Below, in pieces: positions 6,332 to 12,946 of a stretch of DNA of 12,946 bases. Where the stretch lies: contig CAYTFK010000201.1 of NCBI GenBank assembly GCA_964436865.1, forward strand, positions 1 through 12,946, given 5' to 3'. The position numbers and the translations under genes were made by a program. This DNA is from JAXGPP01 sp964436865 (GTDB lineage Bacteria > Planctomycetota > Planctomycetia > Pirellulales > Thermoguttaceae). Below the pieces are notes generated by a model that did no database searches, was not told where the DNA came from, and was given only the letters and a program-made list of their open reading frames with translations. Position 1 is the first letter of the stretch; every line of letters begins with the position of its first letter.

Positions 6332-7225
6332 ATGCGAACCGGTTATCTCACCCTGCCGATCGTTGTCGGACTGGCAGTCCTGGGGGGATGTCGGTTGACC
6401 GGGAAGGTCGGCCCGATCTCGCGATCACTGGCTACCAGCAGGCAACTTTCGCAGCGCGGCGTGGCGGCGATGGAGCACGGGCGATGGGAGCAGGCTGAGG
6501 AGTATCTGGAAGAGGCGGTCAAAGCCTGCTCGGCCGACCCCGAGGCTCGGCGTTACTACGCCGAAGTGTTATGGCATCGTGATTTGCGCCAGGAAGCCGT
6601 GGCGCAGATGCAGAAGGCGGGCGAGGCCGATCCGGCCAATGCGAGCATTGAGGCCCGGCTGGCGGAGTGGCACCTGGCGATGGGACAGAAGCAGATCGCT
6701 CGTCAGCATGCCGAGCGGGCTGTGGAACTCGATCCGCGGTCGGCTGCGGCATGGGCGGTTCGGGCCCAAGTGGCCGAAAGTGAGACTCGCCTGGACGATT
6801 CGCTGGCCGACTACCATCGCGCTCTGGCGCTGAACCCCAAGGACCAACGGATCCAGTTGGCAATCGCCGAGTTGCACCGCGAGCTCAACCAGCCGGCGCG
6901 GGCGCTGGCCGCGCTGCAGGCTCTGGCCGACACCTATTCGCCCGGCGAAGAACCGCAACAAGTGCTATACCTGGAAGGATTAGCGTACATGGAGTTGGGC
7001 CGGCACGAAGACGCCGCCGAGTACCTCACTGCCGCCTGCCACCGGGAGCCGCCGACCGCCGAGATTCTCGGGCGACTGGCGGAGGCCCGGTTGCGGTCGG
7101 GCGACCCCGCCGGAGCCTCGGCTGCCGCTCGGCAAGCCTTGGCTATCGACTCCGAACACCGCTTGAGCTGGGAACTGCTGAACCACGCCGCGGTGGCCAT
7201 GCAAGGGAAGCCGCCACTGCAATGA
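6332..7225 (+). CDS. TPR-repeat lipoprotein
   Basis: 297 residues from ATG 6332. This start is chosen because it gives a clean lipoprotein signal: MRTGYLTLPIVVGLAVLGGC, lipobox LGGC with Cys20. An upstream in-frame ATG at 6248 would bury the signal behind 28 residues. No good ribosome-binding site is visible. From about residue 41 the protein is a chain of tetratricopeptide repeats, for example GVAAMEHGRWEQAEEYLEEAV, AEVLWHRDLRQEAVAQMQKAGEADP, AEWHLAMGQKQIARQHAERAVELDP, DSLADYHRALALNP and GLAYMELGRHEDAAEYLTAA. The D/N-P endings at about 34-residue spacing are typical of TPRs. TPR lipoproteins act as scaffolds for envelope complexes; the partner is not evident. It stands alone between a divergent gene and a long hairpin before the 76-residue gene. 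Membrane attachment is a prediction from the lipobox. Confidence 0.9.
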   Translation: MRTGYLTLPIVVGLAVLGGCRLTGKVGPISRSLATSRQLSQRGVAAMEHGRWEQAEEYLEEAVKACSADPEARRYYAEVLWHRDLRQEAVAQMQKAGEADPANASIEARLAEWHLAMGQKQIARQHAERAVELDPRSAAAWAVRAQVAESETRLDDSLADYHRALALNPKDQRIQLAIAELHRELNQPARALAALQALADTYSPGEEPQQVLYLEGLAYMELGRHEDAAEYLTAACHREPPTAEILGRLAEARLRSGDPAGASAAARQALAIDSEHRLSWELLNHAAVAMQGKPPLQ

Positions 7226-7346
7226 GACCCGATCTCCCGGCGGACCTGCACGCCGTGAATCGTATGTCGCAAGCGTCCGGCAACCGATACCGCCGGCATG
7301 ACCGGCAGAATGAGTAGCAGACGCCAGTCCGGCAGTAGGCTCCAAG

Positions 7347-7417
7347 ACGGGTCGACGCCGCCGGCCTCTGCAAGCTAGGATTGGAAGAGGGCGGCCCCCG
7401 CCGCTCGACCCGTTTTT
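7347..7417 (+). terminator. Long imperfect hairpin with T run, between the TPR gene and the 76-residue gene
   Basis: ACGGGTCGA (7347-7355) pairs with TCGACCCGT (7405-7413), followed by TTTT to 7417. Inside, GCCGCC (7357-7362) can pair with GGCGGC (7390-7395), and CTCT (7366-7369) with AGAG (7386-7389), giving a long stacked arm. It lies 122 bp after the TPR stop and only 16 bp before the next ATG. It could terminate the TPR transcript, or be a leader attenuator for the small gene. Confidence 0.55.
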
Positions 7418-7433
7418 CTGAGGTAGAGACCAG

Positions 7434-7664
7434 ATGTCGCAAGTAGAGACTACGAACGAATCGTTTGTCGATCGTCGCAACGGCGATCAAGCGTCGCCCT
7501 ACGGAGTGGAGCGGCGGCAGTTCGGCAACAGCTACGATGGCCTTTCGCCGGACGCCAAGGAATTGGCGCAGGCGATCGACGAGTACAAGCTCCGTCGCCG
7601 TCGGCGTTTCATCACGTACGAAGAGATACTGGAAGTCGTCAAGGCTTTGGGCTACCACAAATAG
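7434..7664 (+). CDS. Small conserved planctomycete protein of unknown function
   Basis: 76 residues from ATG 7434; GAGG at 7420-7423 is a usable but slightly distant ribosome-binding site. The acidic, polar N-terminus (MSQVETTNESFVDRRNGDQ) leads into VERRQFGNSYDGLSPDAKELAQAIDEYKLRRRRRFITYEEILEVVKALGYHK. The second half looks like two helices around a basic RRRRRF patch, with no signal peptide. I recall small proteins with the ERRQFGNSYD...RRRFIT.EE....LGYHK pattern as common in Pirellula-type planctomycetes, without known function. The ending resembles a compact helix-turn-helix or a regulator-like tail, but nothing diagnostic is present. The basic patch could bind nucleic acid (inference). 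It is preceded by the hairpin at 7347-7417 and followed by 219 bp of spacer with a terminator at 7824. Confidence 0.85.
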   Translation: MSQVETTNESFVDRRNGDQASPYGVERRQFGNSYDGLSPDAKELAQAIDEYKLRRRRRFITYEEILEVVKALGYHK

Positions 7665-7823
7665 CCATCTCGCCGGCAGTTTCCCGGCCGTTTTCGTCGG
7701 TTTCTTGGCCGGTGTTACCAGCCGTGTCATTCGGCAGCTTGTCGTACGCCGCCCGGGGATTGGGGTGCGCCCCGTGGGCACGTCTGTCATGCCCGTCAGA
7801 AACGCACTGAAGAGAAACGAAAC

Positions 7824-7854
7824 AAGGGCGGAGTGCCTTGGCGCTCCGCCCTTT
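7824..7854. terminator. Bidirectional intrinsic terminator between convergent genes
   Basis: AAGGGCGGAG (7824-7833) pairs with CTCCGCCCTT (7844-7853). The stem can be extended inward by T-G, G-C and C-G pairs to a CTTG tetraloop, and a T follows. It lies between the convergent genes ending at 7664 (+) and 7884 (-), so it can serve both. Confidence 0.7.
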
Positions 7855-7872
7855 ACCGTTCGCTTTACCGTT
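7851..7872. repeat. Short tandem direct repeat, 10-bp unit at 12-bp spacing
   Basis: CTTTACCGTT occurs at 7851-7860 and again at 7863-7872, separated by CG. The first copy overlaps the end of the terminator. It is probably a small local duplication with no function that I can support. Confidence 0.5.
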
Positions 7873-7883
7873 GCGGGGCAACG

Positions 7884-8990
7884 TTACGGAATGAGGAACG
7901 CGCCACCCGTCCAAACGCCGGCCTGGACGAGCCCGGCCCGCACGCTCAGTGGTAACGGATCAAGCATGTAAGGCGCACAACTGCCGGGTCGGTAGTAGCC
8001 CAGCGTGTAAATACACTCGTTCGGCGGATAGAGTCCCATTTTGTACGGCAGCATCGGGACGGTCAGGAAGAAGTGCGCTCCGGATACAAGGGGCTGAACG
8101 TACGGTCCCCAGGAGTGGCCGTATCGCTCAAGCTGCACGTCCTCGAAATATGTTGGCTTGTGACACAGCGCCGAAGCGGTCCAGGTGAATGTCGTCTGCG
8201 GCCAGGCTCTGGGCTGGTAGGTTTCTTCACCCATGTTGCACTCGGAGGGGAAATTGCCCTTCGAGGCGCTGATATCGTAGCTGATCTCCGCGATCTTCTT
8301 GAGTTGGATCTCGTCGGGCTTCGGGCACGGTCGCAGGCCACCGGGTACTGCCGCGAACTCATCCTCTAACGAGGGAAGTGGTTCCCGCTGGAGCATTTGG
8401 TCTGCAGCAGAAGGCATGTCGGCTTCTGGCAAGGGCAAGGGCTGCGCCACCCGGCCGACAGGCGGCCCGCCCGGCGCAGGGCTGGCAGCGGCAGACTCTG
8501 CGGGCGCGAGTGTTTCAGGGGGCGTCACCTGGCTAAAGCGGGGTTCGTCACCGAAAGGATCGGCCAGAGAACTCGCTCCGTCGACTGACGTGGATTGCTG
8601 CGGGGCACCGATGGCCGGTACGAGGAACTGCGCCTGGCGTTCGGGCGGCAAGAGCCGTGGCCCGGGCTGAGACACGGCAGCCACGGGTCGTGGAGCCGCG
8701 GCCGGCTTGGCTTGTTGCTGTGGATTGGGACGATACGGGAGCCAAGTCAACGTATGCCCCGCTTCGCCGGTCGAATAGCTGACCGGAGTGATCTCTGCCT
8801 GGTCGTCGGATTCGATGTAGTCGGCCGTCTGGACGCCACGGTCGTTGGCCACCGCAGCGGCCAGGGGCGTCGCCGCCAGAACGGCAGCCAGTATGGCAGC
8901 CAGTCCGACTCTGGCGCTCGCTCGCCTAGTCCTCTTGGAGCGAGTACTCCGTGCTGTAGTTGGGCGCTTCCTGCGTAATCGCGATGTCAT
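7884..8990 (-). CDS. Exported proline-rich protein of unknown function
   Basis: 368 residues on the minus strand from ATG 8988-8990. A longer open frame extends up to 9191 but lies inside guaB; ATG 8990 is the only good start before the signal peptide. The n-region is long and very basic (27 residues, RLRRKRP...RSKRTRRASAR). It is followed by the hydrophobic VGLAAILAAVLAATPLAAAVA with probable cleavage after Ala48. Residues 60 to about 215 are proline- and alanine-rich, low-complexity linker. The last 150 residues (from RPCPKPDEIQLKKIAEISYDI to the C-terminus) are the conserved-looking domain, with five cysteines, aromatic residues (TTFTWTASALCHKPTYFEDVQLERYG), and SGAHFFLTVPMLPYKMGL...YYRPGSCAPYMLDPLPLS. 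I do not recognise a named family; similar proteins occur in planctomycetes. The first 65 bases overlap the guaB 3' end in another frame. It is probably periplasmic or envelope-associated. Confidence 0.82.
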   Translation of the reverse strand: MTSRLRRKRPTTARSTRSKRTRRASARVGLAAILAAVLAATPLAAAVANDRGVQTADYIESDDQAEITPVSYSTGEAGHTLTWLPYRPNPQQQAKPAAAPRPVAAVSQPGPRLLPPERQAQFLVPAIGAPQQSTSVDGASSLADPFGDEPRFSQVTPPETLAPAESAAASPAPGGPPVGRVAQPLPLPEADMPSAADQMLQREPLPSLEDEFAAVPGGLRPCPKPDEIQLKKIAEISYDISASKGNFPSECNMGEETYQPRAWPQTTFTWTASALCHKPTYFEDVQLERYGHSWGPYVQPLVSGAHFFLTVPMLPYKMGLYPPNECIYTLGYYRPGSCAPYMLDPLPLSVRAGLVQAGVWTGGAFLIP

Positions 8991-10395
8991 GGGGGTGACT
9001 CTCCCGCACACTGGCTGCTGTGACTTGGATGAATCGAGTCTTGGTTCGCAATTCCTCGATCGTCCGCGTACCGCAATAACCCATACCAGCTCTGAGGCCC
9101 CCCACGAGCTGATAAACGAACGGTCCCAAGGGACCCTTAAATGCCACACGTCCTTCGACCCCTTCGGGCACGAGCTTCTCCGGACGACCATCCTGGCGGT
9201 AGCGTTCGCTGGATCCCTGCATCATCGCACCCAGGGAACCCATCCCGCGGTACACCTTGAACGTCCGCCCGTGATAGAAGATCCGCTCGCCGGGGCTCTC
9301 TTCGAGTCCGGCGAACATCCCTCCGATCATCACGGCGTGCGCGCCGGCCGCCAGCGCTTTGGTCATATCGCCCGAATAGCGGATGCCACCATCGGCGATG
9401 ATCGGCGTTCCGCTCTCTTCAGCGGCCTTGGCAGCCCGGTATACCGCGGTAATCTGCGGAACACCGACCCCCGAGACCACCCGGGTCGTGCAAATCGATC
9501 CCGGTCCGATGCCCACCTTGACCGCATCCGCACCTGCGGCAATCAGGTCACGGCATCCTTCCGGAGTCGCCACGTTACCCGCAACGACGTCAATATCCCA
9601 TTCTTCCTTGATCTTCTTGACCGTTGCGATCACGTTAGCCGAATGCCCGTGGGCGCTGTCGACCACCAGCACATCGACGTCTTCCTTCATCAGCGCTTCG
9701 ACGCGACCATAGTCGTGGACGCCAACCGCCGCCCCGACTCGCAGCCTCCCTTGCCCATCTTTACAGGCATTGGGATAGCGCCGCATCATGTCGATGTCCT
9801 TGATCGTGATCAGTCCAGTCAGTCTGAAATTTTCGTCAACCAGCAAAAGCTTCTCCACCTTTTTTTCCATTAAAATCTTCTCAGCTTCTGCAAGCGTCAC
9901 AGTCCCCTGTGCAGTCACCAGATTGTCACGGGTCATGACCTCCGAGATTAGCAGGTCCCAGTTCTCCAGAAACCGCATGTCACGCCGGGTGAGAATGCCT
10001 TCCAGCCGGCCACTGCCATCGACCACCGGCACGCCCGACACATTCACCTGATCCATCAGTTCGCGGGCCTGACGGACTGTCGCTTCCGGTGGCAAGGTCG
10101 CCGGATTGGAAATGATGCCGTTGGCGCTCCGCTTGACCTTGCGCACTTCCTCCACTTGGCGTTCGACGGACATATTCTTGTGGATGACTCCCAGCCCCCC
10201 CTCCTGAGCCAGGGCAATCGACATCGCGCTTTCAGTGACGGTGTCCATCGGTGAACTTACGATGGGTATGGTGAGCCGGATTCGTCGCGTGAGATTCGTG
10301 CTAACGTCCACATCCGCCGGAACAACATCGCTGAAACGGGGTTCGAGCAACACGTCGTCAAACGTCATGCCCTGATAATGGATCTTGTCCTGCAT
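8926..10395 (-). CDS. guaB: Inosine-5'-monophosphate dehydrogenase
   Basis: 489 residues, the normal full length, ATG at 10393-10395 with GGAAG just upstream. IMP dehydrogenase oxidises IMP to XMP with NAD+, the committed step of GMP synthesis, in the cytoplasm as a tetramer. The opening MTFDDVLLEPR is standard (residues 10-20). The catalytic barrel has SSPMDTVTE, the D/N-binding VVDSAHGHS (244-252), and the active-site loop GIGPGSICTTR with catalytic Cys302. It also has IADGGIRYSGD, GSLGAMMQGSSERY with the Arg398-Tyr399 flap dyad, and KFKGPLGP-like VAFKGPLGP. Residues of about 95-205 form the inserted CBS pair (Bateman domain), including GVPVVDGSGRLEGILTRRD and KLLLVDENFRLTGLITIKD. The next gene in its direction starts inside its last 65 bases, so the two are likely co-transcribed. 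Upstream lies a 176-bp spacer behind the 279-residue exported protein gene. Confidence 0.98.
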   Translation of the reverse strand: MQDKIHYQGMTFDDVLLEPRFSDVVPADVDVSTNLTRRIRLTIPIVSSPMDTVTESAMSIALAQEGGLGVIHKNMSVERQVEEVRKVKRSANGIISNPATLPPEATVRQARELMDQVNVSGVPVVDGSGRLEGILTRRDMRFLENWDLLISEVMTRDNLVTAQGTVTLAEAEKILMEKKVEKLLLVDENFRLTGLITIKDIDMMRRYPNACKDGQGRLRVGAAVGVHDYGRVEALMKEDVDVLVVDSAHGHSANVIATVKKIKEEWDIDVVAGNVATPEGCRDLIAAGADAVKVGIGPGSICTTRVVSGVGVPQITAVYRAAKAAEESGTPIIADGGIRYSGDMTKALAAGAHAVMIGGMFAGLEESPGERIFYHGRTFKVYRGMGSLGAMMQGSSERYRQDGRPEKLVPEGVEGRVAFKGPLGPFVYQLVGGLRAGMGYCGTRTIEELRTKTRFIQVTAASVRESHPHDIAITQEAPNYSTEYSLQED

Positions 10396-10506
10396 AACTT
10401 CCGGTCCTTCGCTTTAAGACGCTGGTTGAGAACCCGTGCGCCGAGACGGATCACTGCGACACCACGCCGCTTACCCAGACGGCGTTCAAAAGAAGATAAA
10501 CGGGTT

Positions 10507-10534
10507 ATTATGCGGCCTGTGGGCAAAGATGCAA
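10507..10534 (-). promoter_or_regulatory. guaB: Candidate sigma-70-type promoter for guaB
   Basis: On the minus strand CATAAT (10507-10512; five of six consensus positions) lies 16 bases after TTGCAT (10529-10534; three of six). The distance to the guaB start is about 110 bases. The -35 match is weak, so this is only a candidate; transcription from the upstream gene is also possible. Confidence 0.25.
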
Positions 10535-10571
10535 TCGCAGAGCCCCCGGAGATGGGGCCACTCGCCGCAAT

Positions 10572-11411
10572 CTACTGGCGGAAGGGGAGCAGATGGGGAC
10601 GGAACAGGCGACCGGAACGCCGTTTGAAGATTCCGTCGGGCTGGTCTTCGCCAGCACTGCCAAAATCGACCAGTTGCAGCCGGCTTCGCCGCACACGTTG
10701 CTGATTGGCGTCGAGTTCCTCCACCGTTTGGCACACCACGCCGCCGGGAACATCGATCGAGAGCACAGCGGTGCGAATGGTGGTGCCGGCGGTGTGTCGC
10801 TGAACGGAACGGATTTGAGAGGTTCGCAGCACTTCTCCGAGCACACTGCAAGGCACGTCGACGGCCACGACTTCCATGGTTGTCTCGCCAATTATCGCGC
10901 CTGCGGCATCGTACTTTATGCTCTCGCGGCGGAGAATATACGGGGCGACTTCGGGCGAATGGTAAATCTTCGTGACTGTGCGGCTGGCATTTTCCGTCGA
11001 AGTCACCTGCTGCACCCGGCAGGCGATGGTCCGCCCTTGAATCGATACCTCACCGGGGCCAAGATCCTCGCTCCGGACCGCATCGCCAAGCGGTTCGCCG
11101 TGAAACCCTTGAACAATCGTCTGCGGCTGGGGATTGAATCGTCGCCCGTGCATCTCCACGGCGACTTCCACACGCAACGTCACACCCTGGTCGTCAACGC
11201 GCTCGAGTGTCGATTTGGTCTCCGTCGTACTGCTGACGATCCGGCCCTCGGTGATCGTCTCGGTGGTCACTTGAACAATCTTCCATGAGCCCTCCTCAAA
11301 ACGTCCCCACGGGTCCTCCTGACGCGTGATCCCACGATCCGCCGCAAAAGCCTGAGCGCATAGCGCGAGACTGACGGCAGAGATCAGGCCGGCGAGCCAA
11401 TGCGGTTTCAT
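10572..11411 (-). CDS. Exported protein of unknown function
   Basis: 279 residues on the minus strand from ATG 11409-11411. This start is chosen because it gives a signal peptide MKPHWLAGLISAVSLALCAQAFA with probable cleavage after Ala23. An upstream TTG-started extension to 11465 is not needed. The mature protein begins ADRGITRQEDPWGRFEEGSW. It then has a series of amphipathic beta strands rich in Thr, Val and Glu (KIVQVTTETITEGRIVSSTTE, GVTLRVEVAVEM, TIVQGFHGEP, ISIQGRTIACRVQQVTS). A repetitive three- to four-stranded pattern continues through TTMEVVAVDVPCSVLG, TIRTAVLSIDVPGGVVCQ and RRSRLQLVDFG. This suggests a lipid-carrier-like or beta-sandwich envelope protein, but I recognise no family. 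Two late cysteines (in VPCSV and GVVCQT) could form a disulfide. It is co-directional with guaB, 176 bp away, and divergent from the repeat surface protein. Confidence 0.8.
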   Translation of the reverse strand: MKPHWLAGLISAVSLALCAQAFAADRGITRQEDPWGRFEEGSWKIVQVTTETITEGRIVSSTTETKSTLERVDDQGVTLRVEVAVEMHGRRFNPQPQTIVQGFHGEPLGDAVRSEDLGPGEVSIQGRTIACRVQQVTSTENASRTVTKIYHSPEVAPYILRRESIKYDAAGAIIGETTMEVVAVDVPCSVLGEVLRTSQIRSVQRHTAGTTIRTAVLSIDVPGGVVCQTVEELDANQQRVRRSRLQLVDFGSAGEDQPDGIFKRRSGRLFRPHLLPFRQ

Positions 11412-11713
11412 ACGGTGTCGTTCTGGCACGGGAAAATCCGTGACTTTCGGTTGCTCTCGAATCAAACTCGAATGGGTCTGGCAGCCCGAACTGCATCAGC
11501 CCTGGACTCGAAATGATAGCCGGCAGGGGGGAACCGGCCCATTCCACTATACTCCTTGGCCCGCGCGATTCCACCACCTCCCGGCACGCCACAACTCAAA
11601 ACCACCCATAGTAGCGGTATTTCGGCCGCCAATAGCCTCTGGCGGGCTAGAGCTGCTCGGGAAGTCCCGCCGTGCGGCAGGGAGTTCTGCGGCCGAGCCC
11701 GCGTGGCATTTTC
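11412..11713. other. Divergent intergenic region upstream of the repeat surface protein
   Basis: 302 bases between the starts of a minus-strand exported protein gene and the plus-strand surface protein gene. The only structure seen is GGCGGG (11641-11646) with CCCGCC (11666-11671), a weak hairpin. I see no clear promoter motifs. Frames crossing it have no domain character. Confidence 0.5.
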
Positions 11714-12946
11714 ATGCACGAGGCCCTTCCAGTGAATGGTTTTCAGCGTCGGACAGGAACGCCACCCACACGCCACAGGCGTGCCCGCTTCGAGCCGCTT
11801 GATTCGCGATTCCTGCTTGCGGCGGTACTGACATGGGATCTGGAGAAGCTTGCGCCAGATGACCAGGCAAGCGACATCGGTCCCCTCGATCCGACCGTGA
11901 TCACCTTCCACGGGACTCCCGGAGACGACCGCTTCGAGTTCAACGCCCAGACGCGCCGGATCTTGTTCAACGGCAGGAGTTACGTCGCGGGGCCCGAAGT
12001 CCGGGTGGTGCAACTGTTGGAGGACGAGGCGGCTCGGGGAGGGATCGATTTGGCAGTCGTCAGGGGTTGCGCCGGCGACGACACGCTTGAGGCGGCACCC
12101 GGGGCGATCGAATTCGCCTCGGGGGGCGTTGTGGTGCGGATTTCCGGCGCAGAACAGCTTCAGGCCTACGCCTTGCCCGGTGGGCACGACCGCGCCGTGC
12201 TCCACGATTCCGTGGGCCGCGACATGCTCGTCTCGCGCGCCGGGGCGGTGACGCTCTCGGGCGAGGGTTATTTGCACCGCGCCGCGGCGTTCGCTGAAGT
12301 CTTCGCCCGGTCCGCGACGGGCGACGACGATCAGGCGGTGTTCTACGACGGTGCGGCGCGGGATGTGTTTATCGGCCGTCCCGGCAGCGCCGCGATGCAT
12401 CGTGGCGAGATCTATCACCAGGCGGAAAACTTTGAGGCCATCGCTGCTTTGTCGCAAGGCGGGGTTTACGACGAGGCACGGCTGTACGACTCGTGCGGCG
12501 ACGATCGTCTGGTCTCCCGCGTCGACAACACACTGCTCTCCGGCGAAGGTTCCTACATTCGGGCCAAAGGCTTCGCCCAGGTTCACGCGTTCGCCACCGC
12601 GGGTGGCCACGATTCCGCCGTGGTCATCGACACACCCGGCGACGATCTGGTCGTGGCACGGCCCGACGGCTGCCGGATCGAAAGCGGTGCTATCCTGCGC
12701 ACGCTGTCGCACTTCGAGAACATCAACATCGAGAGCCGCTACCGCGGAGAGGAGCGGGCCGTGCTCCTCGAGGAAAGCCGAGACGAGCAGTTCAGTGACA
12801 GAGATGGCCAGGCCGAATGGTCGACGGCAGTCGTCGAATATACGTTCACGCACTTCGATCATATCCGCACGCGCGCCGCCGAAGCGGTCGAAGCCGCCGA
12901 TTTTTTCGACCCGCAAAGCGCCACGCAAGGCATTCAGGAGGCAATC
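11714..12946 (+). CDS. Large repeat-containing surface protein (LEPRxLL-like N-terminus), 5' part
   Basis: An open frame of 411 codons reaches the right edge without a stop. The start is uncertain: ATG 11714 has no ribosome-binding site, while GTG 11732 has GAGG at 11720-11723 with good spacing. The N-terminus carries RHRRARFEPLDSRFLLAAV (residues 21-38), which matches the planctomycete surface-protein signature 'FE.LE.R.LLAA' (LEPRxLL). Residues 66-125 contain GTPGDDRFEF and GCAGDDTLEA, GDD units like those of calcium-binding repeats. Residues 145-333 hold four repeats of 46-48 residues with the pattern A.A..GG.D.A...DS.GDD.LV...L.GEG, and a fifth degenerate copy follows. The role is probably cell-surface or secreted structure or adhesion, possibly calcium-stabilised (inference). 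The gene is invisible to callers that require a stop codon. Its antisense strand is open for 488 codons, which should not be annotated. Confidence 0.82.
   Translation, partial: MHEALPVNGFQRRTGTPPTRHRRARFEPLDSRFLLAAVLTWDLEKLAPDDQASDIGPLDPTVITFHGTPGDDRFEFNAQTRRILFNGRSYVAGPEVRVVQLLEDEAARGGIDLAVVRGCAGDDTLEAAPGAIEFASGGVVVRISGAEQLQAYALPGGHDRAVLHDSVGRDMLVSRAGAVTLSGEGYLHRAAAFAEVFARSATGDDDQAVFYDGAARDVFIGRPGSAAMHRGEIYHQAENFEAIAALSQGGVYDEARLYDSCGDDRLVSRVDNTLLSGEGSYIRAKGFAQVHAFATAGGHDSAVVIDTPGDDLVVARPDGCRIESGAILRTLSHFENINIESRYRGEERAVLLEESRDEQFSDRDGQAEWSTAVVEYTFTHFDHIRTRAAEAVEAADFFDPQSATQGIQEAI
12146..12712 (+). repeat. Four coding repeats of 46-48 residues in the surface protein
   Basis: Repeat units start near residues 145, 192, 240 and 286 of the protein. 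Aligned positions include YALPGGHDRAVLHDSVGRDMLV, FARSATGDDDQAVFYDGAARDVFI, ALSQGGVYDEARLYDSCGDDRLV and AFATAGGHDSAVVIDTPGDDLVV. These are followed by L-S-GEG-Y in repeats 1 and 3. The DNA copies are well diverged, so this is an old protein repeat rather than a recent tandem duplication. Confidence 0.75.

Noticed and set aside
8845..9873. 342-codon plus-strand frame opposite guaB
   Set aside because: Antisense to a complete IMP dehydrogenase and without any domain.
11462..12928. Antisense open frame of 488 codons on the minus strand
   Set aside because: It covers the plus-strand repeat protein, has no domain character, and its openness follows from the GC-rich codon bias of the opposite gene. 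The plus strand has clear repeats and an N-terminal motif.
1..12946. CRISPR array, tRNA, rRNA, transposase or prophage genes
   Set aside because: No evenly spaced direct repeats, no tRNA-like cloverleaf or rRNA core sequence, and no mobile-element protein was seen in any frame.

Overview
The window reads as a piece of a draft genome from a planctomycete, most likely of the Pirellula type. The base composition is GC-rich. The gene content is typical of that group: pseudopilin genes carrying the planctomycete-like DVDDY...SPP signature, an N-terminal RFEPLDSRFLLAA motif resembling the planctomycete LEPRxLL surface-protein signature, and several small exported proteins of unknown function. This placement is an inference from recognised families, not from a marker gene. 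A run of exactly 100 N (1483-1582) is a scaffolding gap of unknown true length.

Bases 1-3712 (+ strand) look like one operon for a type II secretion / type IV pilus-like pseudopilus. It starts with the C-terminal end of an HD-GYP cyclic-di-GMP phosphodiesterase. Next come a GspH-like pseudopilin, a pseudopilin carrying a C-terminal LamG (concanavalin-like) domain that the gap interrupts, a GspI/PilV-like pseudopilin split by a frameshift, and a large PilX/GspK-like component. Genes are separated by 4-10 bp or overlap by 4 bp.

Bases 3848-4902 (+) hold a small unknown protein translationally coupled to an unusual fusion of an HNH-nuclease-like domain to methionine sulfoxide reductase B. A strong internal ribosome-binding site sits exactly at the MsrB start. 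From 4936 to about 5400 there is a string of hairpins, including one very good intrinsic terminator, and no convincing gene.

Bases 5616-6059 (-) and 6332-7225 (+) are a divergent pair: a cytoplasmic protein of unknown function (DcrB/DUF1795-like) and a TPR lipoprotein. A 76-residue protein (7434-7664, +) follows, preceded by a long hairpin with a T run.

Bases 7884-11411 (-) form a co-directional block, transcribed from right to left: an exported protein of unknown function, guaB (IMP dehydrogenase, complete), and a second exported protein whose start lies inside the 3' end of guaB.

Bases 11714-12946 (+) carry the 5' part of a large repeat-containing surface protein that runs off the window. 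It has ~47-48-residue GDD-type repeats. An antisense open frame of 488 codons over it is a composition shadow. The best candidates for new biology are the HNH-MsrB fusion, the LamG-tipped pseudopilin and the repeat surface protein.
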